From Paracoccaceae bacterium (GTDB lineage: Bacteria > Pseudomonadota > Alphaproteobacteria > Rhodobacterales > Rhodobacteraceae), in the NCBI GenBank assembly GCA_027080755.1, contig JALWQC010000182.1, forward strand, positions 1-6,881: 6,881 nucleotides of DNA, read 5' to 3'. Positions 1-6,101 of this stretch are shown piece by piece; the stretch's first letter is position 1; the number at the start of each line of letters is the position of its first letter. The position numbers and the translations under genes are program-made. The notes under the pieces were generated by a model, which was given only the letters and a program-made list of their open reading frames with translations, was not told where the DNA came from and ran no database searches.

Positions 1-1324
1 GTTCGCCGTGATCGACATCCCCTGGACCCCGCTTTTTATCCTTGCCATTTTCACCTTCCACCCCTGGCTGGGCTGGCTGGCGGCCGGCGGGGGGCTGTTG
101 CTGGTGATCCTGGCGATCCTGAACCAGATGCTGTCCTTCCGCCCTGTTGCCAACGCCACCCGGGAAACCGTCGCCAGTGATGCCCTTGCCGACAAACTGC
201 GGGCCGAGGGCGAGGTCGTGCGCGGGCTGGGCATGGAAGACGCGGCGCTGGCCCGTTGGCAGAACCTGCGCGAAACCGCATTGGCGGCGCAGATCCGGTC
301 TTCGGATATGACCGGCACCTTCAGCACCCTTTCGAAAACCTTCCGGTTTTTCCTGCAATCGGCCATGCTGGCGCTGGGGGCCTATCTGGTTTTGCAGCAT
401 CAGGCCACGGCGGGGGTTATGATTGCCGCATCCATCATGCTGGGGCGGGCGCTGGCGCCGGTGGAACAAACCATCGCCCAATGGCCCCTGATCCTGCGCG
501 CGCGCAACGGCTGGCGCGGGCTGGCGGCCTTTCTGGCGCAGGTGCCGGACGATAGCAAACGCACCACCCTGCCCCGCCCCAGGGCCGTGTTGGAGCTGGA
601 AAAAACCTCGGCCGTGCCCCCTGCGGGGACAACCGCCACGCTGCGCATGATCAGTTTCACCCTGCCGGCGGGGCAGGCGCTGGGGGTGATCGGGCCAAGT
701 GCCTCGGGGAAATCGACGCTGGCGCGGGTGCTGACCGGCATCTGGCAACCGGCGGGCGGGACCGTGCGGCTGGACGGGGCGACGCTGGACCAATACGGGC
801 CGGACCTTGGCAAGCACATCGGCTATCTGCCCCAGGACGTGACCCTGTTTGAGGGCACAATCGCGGAAAATATCGCCCGCCTGCAACAAAACCCCGATTC
901 CGCTGCCGTGGTGCTGGCGGCGCAAAAAGCCGGCGCACACGAGATGATCCTGAACCTCCCCGAGGGCTACGACACCCGCATAGCCGACACGGCGGGGCGG
1001 CTGTCGGGCGGACAGAAACAACGGATCGGACTGGCCCGCGCCCTGTTCGGAAACCCCGTTCTGCTGGTTCTGGACGAGCCGAACGCCAATCTGGACGCCC
1101 CCGGGGCCGCCGCCCTGAACGCCGCGATCCGTGCCTTCAAGGCCGATGGCGGATCGGTGATTATCATGGCGCACCGCCCCTCGGGGATTGCCGAATGTGA
1201 TCTGCTGATGGTGCTGCAGGACGGCATGAACCGCGCCTTCGGCCCGCGCGACGAGGTCCTGCGCGCCCAGGTGCAAAACCACGCCGAAGTCGGCGGCGCC
1301 CTGCAACCGGAGGCCCGCCCATGA
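1..1324 (+). CDS. Type I secretion system permease/ATPase (PrtD-type ABC transporter), 5' partial
   Basis: This is the inner-membrane ABC exporter of a type I secretion system; it uses ATP to push an unfolded substrate directly out of the cell through an adaptor and an outer-membrane channel. The reading frame is open to the left edge, and the first visible residues (FAVIDIPWTPLF, then HPWLGW) match the middle of the transmembrane domain of PrtD-like proteins, so the start lies outside the window and roughly the first quarter is missing. Counting the codon at position 8 as residue 1, membrane segments lie near residues 8-39 and 110-150. The nucleotide-binding domain follows, with Walker A GPSASGKST at 229-237, Q-loop Q276 (YLPQD), signature LSGGQ at 332-336, Walker B LLVLDEP at 352-358 and switch histidine H389. 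All catalytic elements are intact. It overlaps the downstream adaptor gene by ATGA, so the two are translationally coupled. The family is clear; the substrate is unknown. Confidence 0.93.
   Translation, partial: FAVIDIPWTPLFILAIFTFHPWLGWLAAGGGLLLVILAILNQMLSFRPVANATRETVASDALADKLRAEGEVVRGLGMEDAALARWQNLRETALAAQIRSSDMTGTFSTLSKTFRFFLQSAMLALGAYLVLQHQATAGVMIAASIMLGRALAPVEQTIAQWPLILRARNGWRGLAAFLAQVPDDSKRTTLPRPRAVLELEKTSAVPPAGTTATLRMISFTLPAGQALGVIGPSASGKSTLARVLTGIWQPAGGTVRLDGATLDQYGPDLGKHIGYLPQDVTLFEGTIAENIARLQQNPDSAAVVLAAQKAGAHEMILNLPEGYDTRIADTAGRLSGGQKQRIGLARALFGNPVLLVLDEPNANLDAPGAAALNAAIRAFKADGGSVIIMAHRPSGIAECDLLMVLQDGMNRAFGPRDEVLRAQVQNHAEVGGALQPEARP
1308..1313 (+). promoter_or_regulatory. Ribosome binding site of the HlyD-type adaptor gene
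   Basis: CGGAGG lies inside the end of the ABC transporter gene, seven bases before the ATG at 1321. It supports that start and fits with translation coupled through the ATGA overlap. Confidence 0.7.
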
Positions 1325-2610
1325 CCCGCCACTGGAGCACAGGCAAACCGCTTTTCCTCGGCTTTCTGGCGTTGGCCGTCCTGCTGCTGGGCCTTGGCCT
1401 GTGGTCGGTCAGCACCAATATCGCCGGCGCCATCGTCGCCCCCGGCCAGGTCAAGGTAGAGGTCAACCGCCAGGTCGTCCAACACCCCGACGGCGGCGTG
1501 ATCGGGGAAATTCTGGTCGATGACGGCGATCTTGTGCAGGCCGGCGACGTTCTGCTGCGCTTTGACGACACGCTTTTGCAATCCGACCTGTCCGTCATCA
1601 ACGGCCAGCTTTACGAAATCTCCGCCCGCAAATCCCGACTGGAGGCCGAGCGCGACGGCGCCGAAACCGTCACCTTTGCCCCGCTTTTGCTGGAAAACGC
1701 CGATGATCCGCTGGTGGCGGATCTGATGAAAGGCCAGCAAAACCTGTTCAAGGCGCGCCGTGACACCCTCGCCCGCGAGGCCGCCCTGCTGGAAGAAAAG
1801 AAGGCCCAGATCGTCGATAAAATCCGCGGGGACCAGGCGCAGATAGACTCGCTCACCGCCCAGCAGGCCCTGATATCCGCAGAACTGGCGGATGAAGAGG
1901 CCCTGCTTGCCAAAGGCCTGTCACAGGCTACCAAGGTGCGCGCCCTGCAGCGGGAAAAGGCACGGATGGACGGCACGCTTGGCGCCCTGAACGCCAGCAT
2001 TGCCGAAAGCCGTGGTAAAATCGCCGAGATAGACATCGAAATCCTGCGCCTCGGCTCGCGCCTGCGCGAAGACGCGATCACCACCCTGCGCGACCTGCAA
2101 TTCCGCGAAATAGAGCTGGCGGAAAAGCGGGCCTCGCTACAGGAAACCCTGCAACGGATGGAGGTCCGCGCCCCCGTTTCCGGCGTTATCTACGGCAAGA
2201 AATTCTTTGCCGTGCGTTCCGTCGTGCGTCCGGCCGAGCCGATCCTTTACATCGTGCCGCAGGATTCGCGGCTGGTCATCGCCACGCGCATCGCCCCCAA
2301 CCATATCGATCAGGTCCATATCGGACAGCCCGCCAGCCTGCGTTTCAGCGCCTTCGACATGCGCACCACCCCCGAAATTTCCGGCCATGTCACCAAGGTT
2401 TCCGCCGATGTTTTCACCGACAACATCACCGGAGAGGCCTATTATTCCGCCGAAATCCTGCCCGATGACGCCGAACTGGAAAAGCTGGGCGATGTGGAAA
2501 TCGTCCCCGGCATGCCGGTGCAGGCCTTCCTGCGCACCCGCGACCGCACCCCGCTAAGCTATCTGCTGAAACCGCTGACCGACTATTTCACCAAGGCCTT
2601 CCGCGAATAG
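1321..2610 (+). CDS. Type I secretion periplasmic adaptor, HlyD/PrtE family
   Basis: This 429-residue membrane-fusion protein bridges the ABC exporter and an outer-membrane TolC-like channel. After a short cytoplasmic N-terminus there is one membrane anchor (about residues 11-30), then the first half of a biotinyl-lipoyl-like domain (about 52-82, with QHPDGG and VQAGDVLLRFD), a long alpha-helical hairpin rich in Glu, Lys, Arg and Ala (about 90-280) and the second lipoyl half (EVRAPVSGVIYG, 281-292). A beta-barrel region and the C-terminal segment GMPVQAF...LLKPLTDYF (397-423), typical of PrtE-like adaptors, complete it. Length and architecture are normal for the family. The ATG overlaps the stop of the ABC gene, with an SD sequence seven bases upstream. 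The stop codon directly abuts the stop of the convergent monooxygenase gene. No RTX-type substrate with glycine-rich calcium repeats and no outer-membrane partner is visible in the window. Confidence 0.94.
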   Translation: MTRHWSTGKPLFLGFLALAVLLLGLGLWSVSTNIAGAIVAPGQVKVEVNRQVVQHPDGGVIGEILVDDGDLVQAGDVLLRFDDTLLQSDLSVINGQLYEISARKSRLEAERDGAETVTFAPLLLENADDPLVADLMKGQQNLFKARRDTLAREAALLEEKKAQIVDKIRGDQAQIDSLTAQQALISAELADEEALLAKGLSQATKVRALQREKARMDGTLGALNASIAESRGKIAEIDIEILRLGSRLREDAITTLRDLQFREIELAEKRASLQETLQRMEVRAPVSGVIYGKKFFAVRSVVRPAEPILYIVPQDSRLVIATRIAPNHIDQVHIGQPASLRFSAFDMRTTPEISGHVTKVSADVFTDNITGEAYYSAEILPDDAELEKLGDVEIVPGMPVQAFLRTRDRTPLSYLLKPLTDYFTKAFRE

Positions 2611-3747
2611 TCAGGCCCAGTCGCCGGCGCTTTCGGGGGGTGGATTGCCCGCCGATTTATAAGCGCTCCAGTCGATGATCTCGGGGTAATACATCGCCCG
2701 CCACTTGCGCACCCGCGGGTTTATCAGGCGAAACCACACCGGCGGCACCAGCGCGATGGCGGCCAGAAACGGATAGCCAAAGGGGATTTGCGGCGCCTGC
2801 GAGGCATCATAGGTCTGCAACAGGGGATAGCGACGATCCGGTTTGTAGTGGTGGTCCGAATGGCGCTGAAGGTTAATCAACAGATAATTGGTAAACCGGC
2901 GCGCGGAATTCCAGGAATGGTGCGGGCGCACAGGTTCATATTTTCCGGCGCCCAGATGTTTGCGGGTCAGGCCGTAATGCTCCACATAGTTGGTCAATTC
3001 CAGAAACAGCACCGCGATAAAGGCCTGTATCAGAAACAACCCGATTCCGGCCCAGCCACCGATCAGCGCCGCAAGCGCCAGAAACCCCAGCGCCCAGCCG
3101 CCATAGCGCCAGAAGGGGTTGGAAAAATCCCGCACCGGCAACCCGCGCGCCGCCAGCCTGGCCGATTCCAGCCGCCAGCTGCCGCGCAGGCCCTGATACA
3201 GAACCCGGGGGAAAAAATGGTAAAATCCTTCATTATAACGGGCCGTTACCGGATCAACGGGCGTGCCGACATAGCGGTGGTGGATCAGGATGTGTTTGGT
3301 GCGAAAATGCCCGAACAGCACCATACCCAGCAGCCCGTCGCCCAAGGCCCGTTCCAGCGGGTCCTTCTGGTGGATCAGTTCATGGGCATACACAATGCCG
3401 GTCAGCCCCGTAACCACCCCGACCGCCATCATCAGGAACACGGCCTCGGGCGGGGTGAAATCTCCGAAACGGGTTACGGCGGCAATGGCAAGGAAAACGA
3501 ATGCTACCTCCAACGGCAGCCAGATCATGGTTAACAGCTTGTGTCCGAAAAGCGCGCTTTCGGGGGTGGAGGGATCCGGATTGGCAAGGTTGTCGCCCAG
3601 CATCCGGTCGATGACCGAGCTAAGCACAATCGCGACAAAGGGCACCAGCGCGATCATCCAGCCGCCGTAAACCGCGGCCAGAATCACCAGAACGGCCAGC
3701 ACCAGCGGGGCGGCATAGGACAGGGCGGGAACGGGTTTTTCCGGCAT
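2611..3747 (-). CDS. alkB: Membrane diiron monooxygenase, alkane 1-monooxygenase (AlkB) family
   Basis: This is an integral-membrane non-heme diiron enzyme of the family that hydroxylates terminal methyl groups of alkanes using O2 and electrons from rubredoxin. The 378-residue protein has hydrophobic segments near residues 10-27, 28-46, 70-92, 102-120, 216-250 and 324-340. All histidine clusters are present: H122-E-L-I-H126, H152-x3-H156-H157, the NYVEHYGL motif with H257, and LQRHSDHH with H296, H299 and H300, preceded by RPHHSWNS (274-281). Spacing between these ligands equals that recalled for Pseudomonas GPo1 AlkB, offset by 16. The ATG at 3747 is chosen because AGGAGG precedes it and the membrane segment follows; a longer frame to 3813 would add 22 residues of unlikely composition and overlap mutY. 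Box 2 reads KHILIHH rather than the usual EHxxGHH, so the true substrate is uncertain. It probably shares a transcript with mutY, 47 bp upstream. It is unrelated to the DNA-repair dioxygenase also called AlkB. Confidence 0.88.
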   Translation of the reverse strand: MPEKPVPALSYAAPLVLAVLVILAAVYGGWMIALVPFVAIVLSSVIDRMLGDNLANPDPSTPESALFGHKLLTMIWLPLEVAFVFLAIAAVTRFGDFTPPEAVFLMMAVGVVTGLTGIVYAHELIHQKDPLERALGDGLLGMVLFGHFRTKHILIHHRYVGTPVDPVTARYNEGFYHFFPRVLYQGLRGSWRLESARLAARGLPVRDFSNPFWRYGGWALGFLALAALIGGWAGIGLFLIQAFIAVLFLELTNYVEHYGLTRKHLGAGKYEPVRPHHSWNSARRFTNYLLINLQRHSDHHYKPDRRYPLLQTYDASQAPQIPFGYPFLAAIALVPPVWFRLINPRVRKWRAMYYPEIIDWSAYKSAGNPPPESAGDWA

Positions 3748-3751
3748 GGGG

Positions 3752-3757
3752 CCTCCT
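3752..3757 (-). promoter_or_regulatory. Strong Shine-Dalgarno that fixes the alkB-family start
   Basis: On the minus strand AGGAGG occurs four bases before the ATG at 3747. It is the best ribosome binding site in the window and decides for the 378-residue protein over the longer frame beginning at 3813. Confidence 0.75.
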
Positions 3758-3794
3758 ACTGTTTCGGGCAGTTCACCACCATCCCCGCAGGACA

Positions 3795-4829
3795 TCAACC
3801 CCCGAGCGCCCAAACCTTGCGCATAACCGTCGGCATATCCTGCGGCGCGGGGGCCTCGAACCGGCCAACGGCGGGGTTTGCCCCGATGCCGATCTGCGCC
3901 TGATACACCTGAAGCGTCAGATGGAAATGGGTGAAAGTGTGGCGCACCGTCTGCGGCAAAAGCTGCCAGTCGGCGGCGACCGGAGGGGTGCCAACCGCCT
4001 GCCCCTCTACCCAGTCAGACCCCGGGAAACCCAGCATCCCGCCAAGCAGCCCCTTCGCCGGACGGGTTTCCACCAGAACCTTGCCGTCGCTGCGATGCAG
4101 CAGATAGACAATCCCGTTCCGCTCGGGCTTGGGCGGTTTCGGGGCGTTTCGTGGCAAATCGGCGGCAATTCCGGCGGCAGCGGCCCGACAATCCCGCCGC
4201 CACGGGCATTGCGGGCAATCCGGTTTCTGCCCGCACACCGTCGCCCCCAGATCCATCACCGCCTGCCCATAATCCCCGGCCCGATTCGCGGGGGTCAGCC
4301 CCTCGGCATAGCGGCGCAGCGTGGTTTTGCATTCCGGCAACGGGGTTTCCACCGCATAGACCCGCGCCATCACCCGTTCCACATTGGCATCCACCACCAC
4401 CGCCGGACGGTCAAAGGCAATCGCGGCAATCGCGCCGGCGGTATAGGGGCCGATCCCGGGCAAGGCCTGCAATCCGGCCACATCCCGCGGGAAAACCCCG
4501 CCCAGATCGCGCGAAACCACGCGGGCACATTTCAGCAGATTGCGCGCGCGTGCGTAATAGCCAAGCCCCGCCCAGGCCCCCATGACCTCCGCTTCGGGGG
4601 CATCGGCCAGCGCGTGGATATCCGGCCAACGGCTTGTGAACAAACGGAAATAGCGTTCCACGGCGGCTACGGTTGTCTGTTGCAGCATCACCTCGGACAG
4701 CCAGATATGATAGGGATCGGGGCGCACGCCGGCCTGCCCGTGATGCGGCGGGATGCGCCATGGCAGATCGCGGGCGTTGCGGTCATACCACGCCAGAATA
4801 TCGGCGGATTTCGGCCCCTGTTCACACAA
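3795..4829 (-). CDS. mutY: A/G-specific adenine DNA glycosylase MutY
   Basis: MutY removes adenine mispaired with 8-oxoguanine, preventing G:C to T:A mutations in base-excision repair. The 344-residue protein shows the expected order. The N-terminal catalytic region has WYDRNARDLPWR (14-25) and WLSEVMLQQT with the catalytic Glu46. The helix-hairpin-helix LPGIGPYTA (123-131) is followed by the catalytic Asp147 in VVVDANVERV. Four cysteines (C199, C205, C208, C214) form the 4Fe-4S loop. The C-terminal MutT-like domain includes GLLGGMLGFPG (260-270) and the 8-oxoG-sensing stretch HTFTHFHL (297-304). The start is a TTG: an in-frame TAA lies two codons upstream, the next in-frame ATG (M48) is past the catalytic Glu, and AAGGGGGA sits six bases before the TTG. 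The first cysteine gap is five residues rather than the usual six. It is transcribed away from the DUF721 gene and followed 47 bp later by the alkB-family gene. Confidence 0.95.
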   Translation of the reverse strand: MCEQGPKSADILAWYDRNARDLPWRIPPHHGQAGVRPDPYHIWLSEVMLQQTTVAAVERYFRLFTSRWPDIHALADAPEAEVMGAWAGLGYYARARNLLKCARVVSRDLGGVFPRDVAGLQALPGIGPYTAGAIAAIAFDRPAVVVDANVERVMARVYAVETPLPECKTTLRRYAEGLTPANRAGDYGQAVMDLGATVCGQKPDCPQCPWRRDCRAAAAGIAADLPRNAPKPPKPERNGIVYLLHRSDGKVLVETRPAKGLLGGMLGFPGSDWVEGQAVGTPPVAADWQLLPQTVRHTFTHFHLTLQVYQAQIGIGANPAVGRFEAPAPQDMPTVMRKVWALGG

Positions 4830-4835
4830 GATTTA

Positions 4836-4843
4836 TCCCCCTT
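4836..4843 (-). promoter_or_regulatory. mutY: Ribosome binding site supporting the TTG start of mutY
   Basis: On the minus strand AAGGGGGA is followed by six bases (TAAATC) and then TTG. The TAA in this spacer is an in-frame stop, so no upstream start is possible in this frame. Confidence 0.5.
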
Positions 4844-4856
4844 CCCCCCTGCGGCC

Positions 4857-4885
4857 TTGGAGCGGCGCGCCAGACGCGCTATCAT
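4857..4885 (+). promoter_or_regulatory. Putative sigma70-type promoter for the DUF721-dsbA operon
   Basis: A candidate -35 TTGGAG (4857-4862) and -10 TATCAT (4880-4885, five of six consensus bases) are separated by 17 bp, giving a leader of about 20 bases before the ATG at 4913. The -35 matches the consensus at only three positions. The region is only 83 bp between two divergent starts, so it must carry the regulatory DNA for both sides unless promoters lie within the genes. I saw no equally good minus-strand promoter for mutY. Confidence 0.4.
4865..4879. repeat. Short perfect inverted repeat inside the promoter spacer
   Basis: GCGCG (4865-4869), a five-base loop CCAGA and CGCGC (4875-4879) form a perfect dyad lying wholly between the proposed -35 and -10. 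It also overlaps a GGCGCGCC palindrome at 4864-4871. It could be a regulator-binding site or merely GC-rich chance; the arms are short. Confidence 0.3.
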
Positions 4886-4912
4886 TCAGGCCAACCCCGA
4901 AACGAGAGCGCC

Positions 4913-5470
4913 ATGACCCGCGAATCTGACGAAAAACCGGCAAAACGCAAGCCCAAAGCAGCGCCCAGACGTCAGGCGCGCGGATTTGTGCAAACCGGCG
5001 GCCTGCTGGCCAAACGGATCCGCACCGCCACCCACAAGCGCGGCTTTGCCGAGACCCGTTTGCTGACCCATTGGGCCGATATCGTCGGGCCGTCCTTTGC
5101 CCGCATCGCCCGACCCGTGAAAATATCCCACGCCCGCGAGGGGTTCGGGGCCAGCCTGACCATTTTATGCGAGGGGGCGCACGCGCCGGAACTACAAATG
5201 ATGCTGCCGCAACTTAAAGAAAAGATTAACGCCCTCTATGGCCACAACGCCATTTCGCGCATCCGCATCACCCAGACCTCCGGTTTCGGGTTTTCCGAGC
5301 CCGCAGCCGCCTTCACCCATGAACGACCCCGCCCGAAGCTGCCGGCGAAAAAGGTGGAATCGCTGAAATCCGCGCTCGACCCGATAAAAAACGACGATTT
5401 CCGCGCGGCACTGGAAATGCTGGGCAAAAATGTCCTAATAAGAAATGAAACATCCCGAAAGGAACCTTGA
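4913..5470 (+). CDS. DUF721 family protein, DciA-like
   Basis: This 185-residue cytoplasmic protein has a basic, disordered-looking N-terminus rich in Lys, Arg and Pro (about residues 6-22), then the DUF721 core (about 23-110). The core includes TRLLTHWADIVGPSFARI (about 47-64), the VKISHAREG segment, and the LTILCEGAHAPELQMMLPQL stretch (about 82-101). DUF721 includes DciA, the loader or partner of the replicative helicase DnaB in bacteria lacking DnaC; assignment of this protein to that role is inference. The ATG at 4913 is chosen because the DUF721 domain and the basic tail begin after it. The same frame is open back to 4673, but that part runs antisense through mutY. The SD is weak (GAGAG, four bases before). 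The stop overlaps the dsbA start as TGATG. The last twelve codons contain several AT-rich, probably rare codons. Confidence 0.82.
   Translation: MTRESDEKPAKRKPKAAPRRQARGFVQTGGLLAKRIRTATHKRGFAETRLLTHWADIVGPSFARIARPVKISHAREGFGASLTILCEGAHAPELQMMLPQLKEKINALYGHNAISRIRITQTSGFGFSEPAAAFTHERPRPKLPAKKVESLKSALDPIKNDDFRAALEMLGKNVLIRNETSRKEP
5458..5463 (+). promoter_or_regulatory. Ribosome binding site of the DsbA-family gene
   Basis: AAAGGA lies within the end of the DUF721 gene, six bases before the ATG at 5470. It selects this ATG over the TTG immediately upstream at 5467. Confidence 0.6.
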
Positions 5471-6099
5471 TGACCAACGACCCGAATTTTTCCCGCCGCG
5501 CCGCCCTGGCGCTGATGTCCGGCACTATTGCGGCAACGGCCCTGCCTGCCTTTGCCCAAAGCGCCGATGGCCCGAAAATTGAGGAAATGGCCCTCGGGGA
5601 TCCCGACGCACCGATTACCATGATCGAGTATGCCTCGCTCACCTGTCCGCATTGCGCCAATTTTCATAAAAATGTCTTGCCAAAAATCCGCGAGAAATAC
5701 ATCGACACCGGCAAGGTCCGCATGGTTTTCCGCACCGTCTATTTCGACCGCCCGGGCCTGTGGGCCGACATGATGGCCCGTTGCGGCGGGCCGCTGCGCT
5801 ATTTCGGGATTGTGGACATGTTGTTTGACAAGCAACGCGAGTGGACACAGGGCGAAACCGCGCTTGATATCGTTAACAACCTCTATGCCATCGGGCGCAT
5901 CGCCGGTCTGGAAGACGCAGATATGGAGGCCTGCATCCAGGACGTGGACAAGGCGCAGGCGCTGGTGAATATTTCCACCGCCAATCTGGAAGCCGACAAG
6001 ATCGAGGGCACGCCCACCTTCATCATCAACGGCGAGCTGGTGAACAACCAGCCCTACGAGGCCTTTGTCAAGAAATTCGACGCGCTTCTGGCCCAGTAA
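5470..6099 (+). CDS. Secreted DsbA-family thiol-disulfide oxidoreductase
   Basis: This 209-residue periplasmic thioredoxin-fold protein is predicted to oxidise or shuffle disulfides in exported proteins. The N-terminus is a signal peptide: SRRAALALMSG (8-18) resembles a twin-arginine motif, followed by a hydrophobic run and a likely cleavage site AFA|Q after residue 29. The mature protein opens with the thioredoxin strand ITMIEYASLTC and the redox motif C59-P-H-C62, identical to the CPHC of classical DsbA. A helical insertion fills the middle (about 90-165), and the cis-proline motif GTPTFIING has P182. Length fits the short DsbA/Com1-like group common in alphaproteobacteria. The ATG at 5470 overlaps the DUF721 stop. 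Partner enzymes such as DsbB are not in the window, so its role as primary oxidant versus isomerase is undetermined. Confidence 0.9.
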   Translation: MTNDPNFSRRAALALMSGTIAATALPAFAQSADGPKIEEMALGDPDAPITMIEYASLTCPHCANFHKNVLPKIREKYIDTGKVRMVFRTVYFDRPGLWADMMARCGGPLRYFGIVDMLFDKQREWTQGETALDIVNNLYAIGRIAGLEDADMEACIQDVDKAQALVNISTANLEADKIEGTPTFIINGELVNNQPYEAFVKKFDALLAQ

Positions 6100-6101
6100 T
6101 A

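Noticed and set aside
967..1740. A 257-codon minus-strand open frame across the ABC transporter/adaptor junction.
   Set aside because: It runs antisense to two clearly conserved genes, has no recognisable domain, and is the kind of long frame expected opposite GC-rich coding DNA.
3748..3813. A 22-residue N-terminal extension of the alkB-family protein.
   Set aside because: It overlaps the mutY stop, and the ATG at 3747 has a strong AGGAGG site directly upstream.
2611..4829. Reading the alkB gene beside mutY as the AlkB DNA-repair dioxygenase, making a repair operon.
   Set aside because: The protein has multiple membrane segments and the eight-plus-one histidine pattern of membrane diiron hydroxylases, not the small soluble Fe(II)/2-oxoglutarate fold.
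4673..4912. An 80-residue N-terminal extension of the DUF721 protein.
   Set aside because: It lies antisense to the start of mutY, has no domain, and places the start upstream of the likely promoter. The ATG at 4913 fits the family length.
3921..4916. A 331-codon plus-strand frame opposite mutY.
   Set aside because: It is antisense to a gene with all MutY motifs. Its translation is rich in Arg, Pro, Gly and His without domain structure, typical of a shadow frame.
5411..5441. A separate promoter for dsbA using TAATAA at 5436-5441 as the -10.
   Set aside because: No acceptable -35 lies 16-18 bp upstream. The AT-richness is better described as an unusual codon tail.
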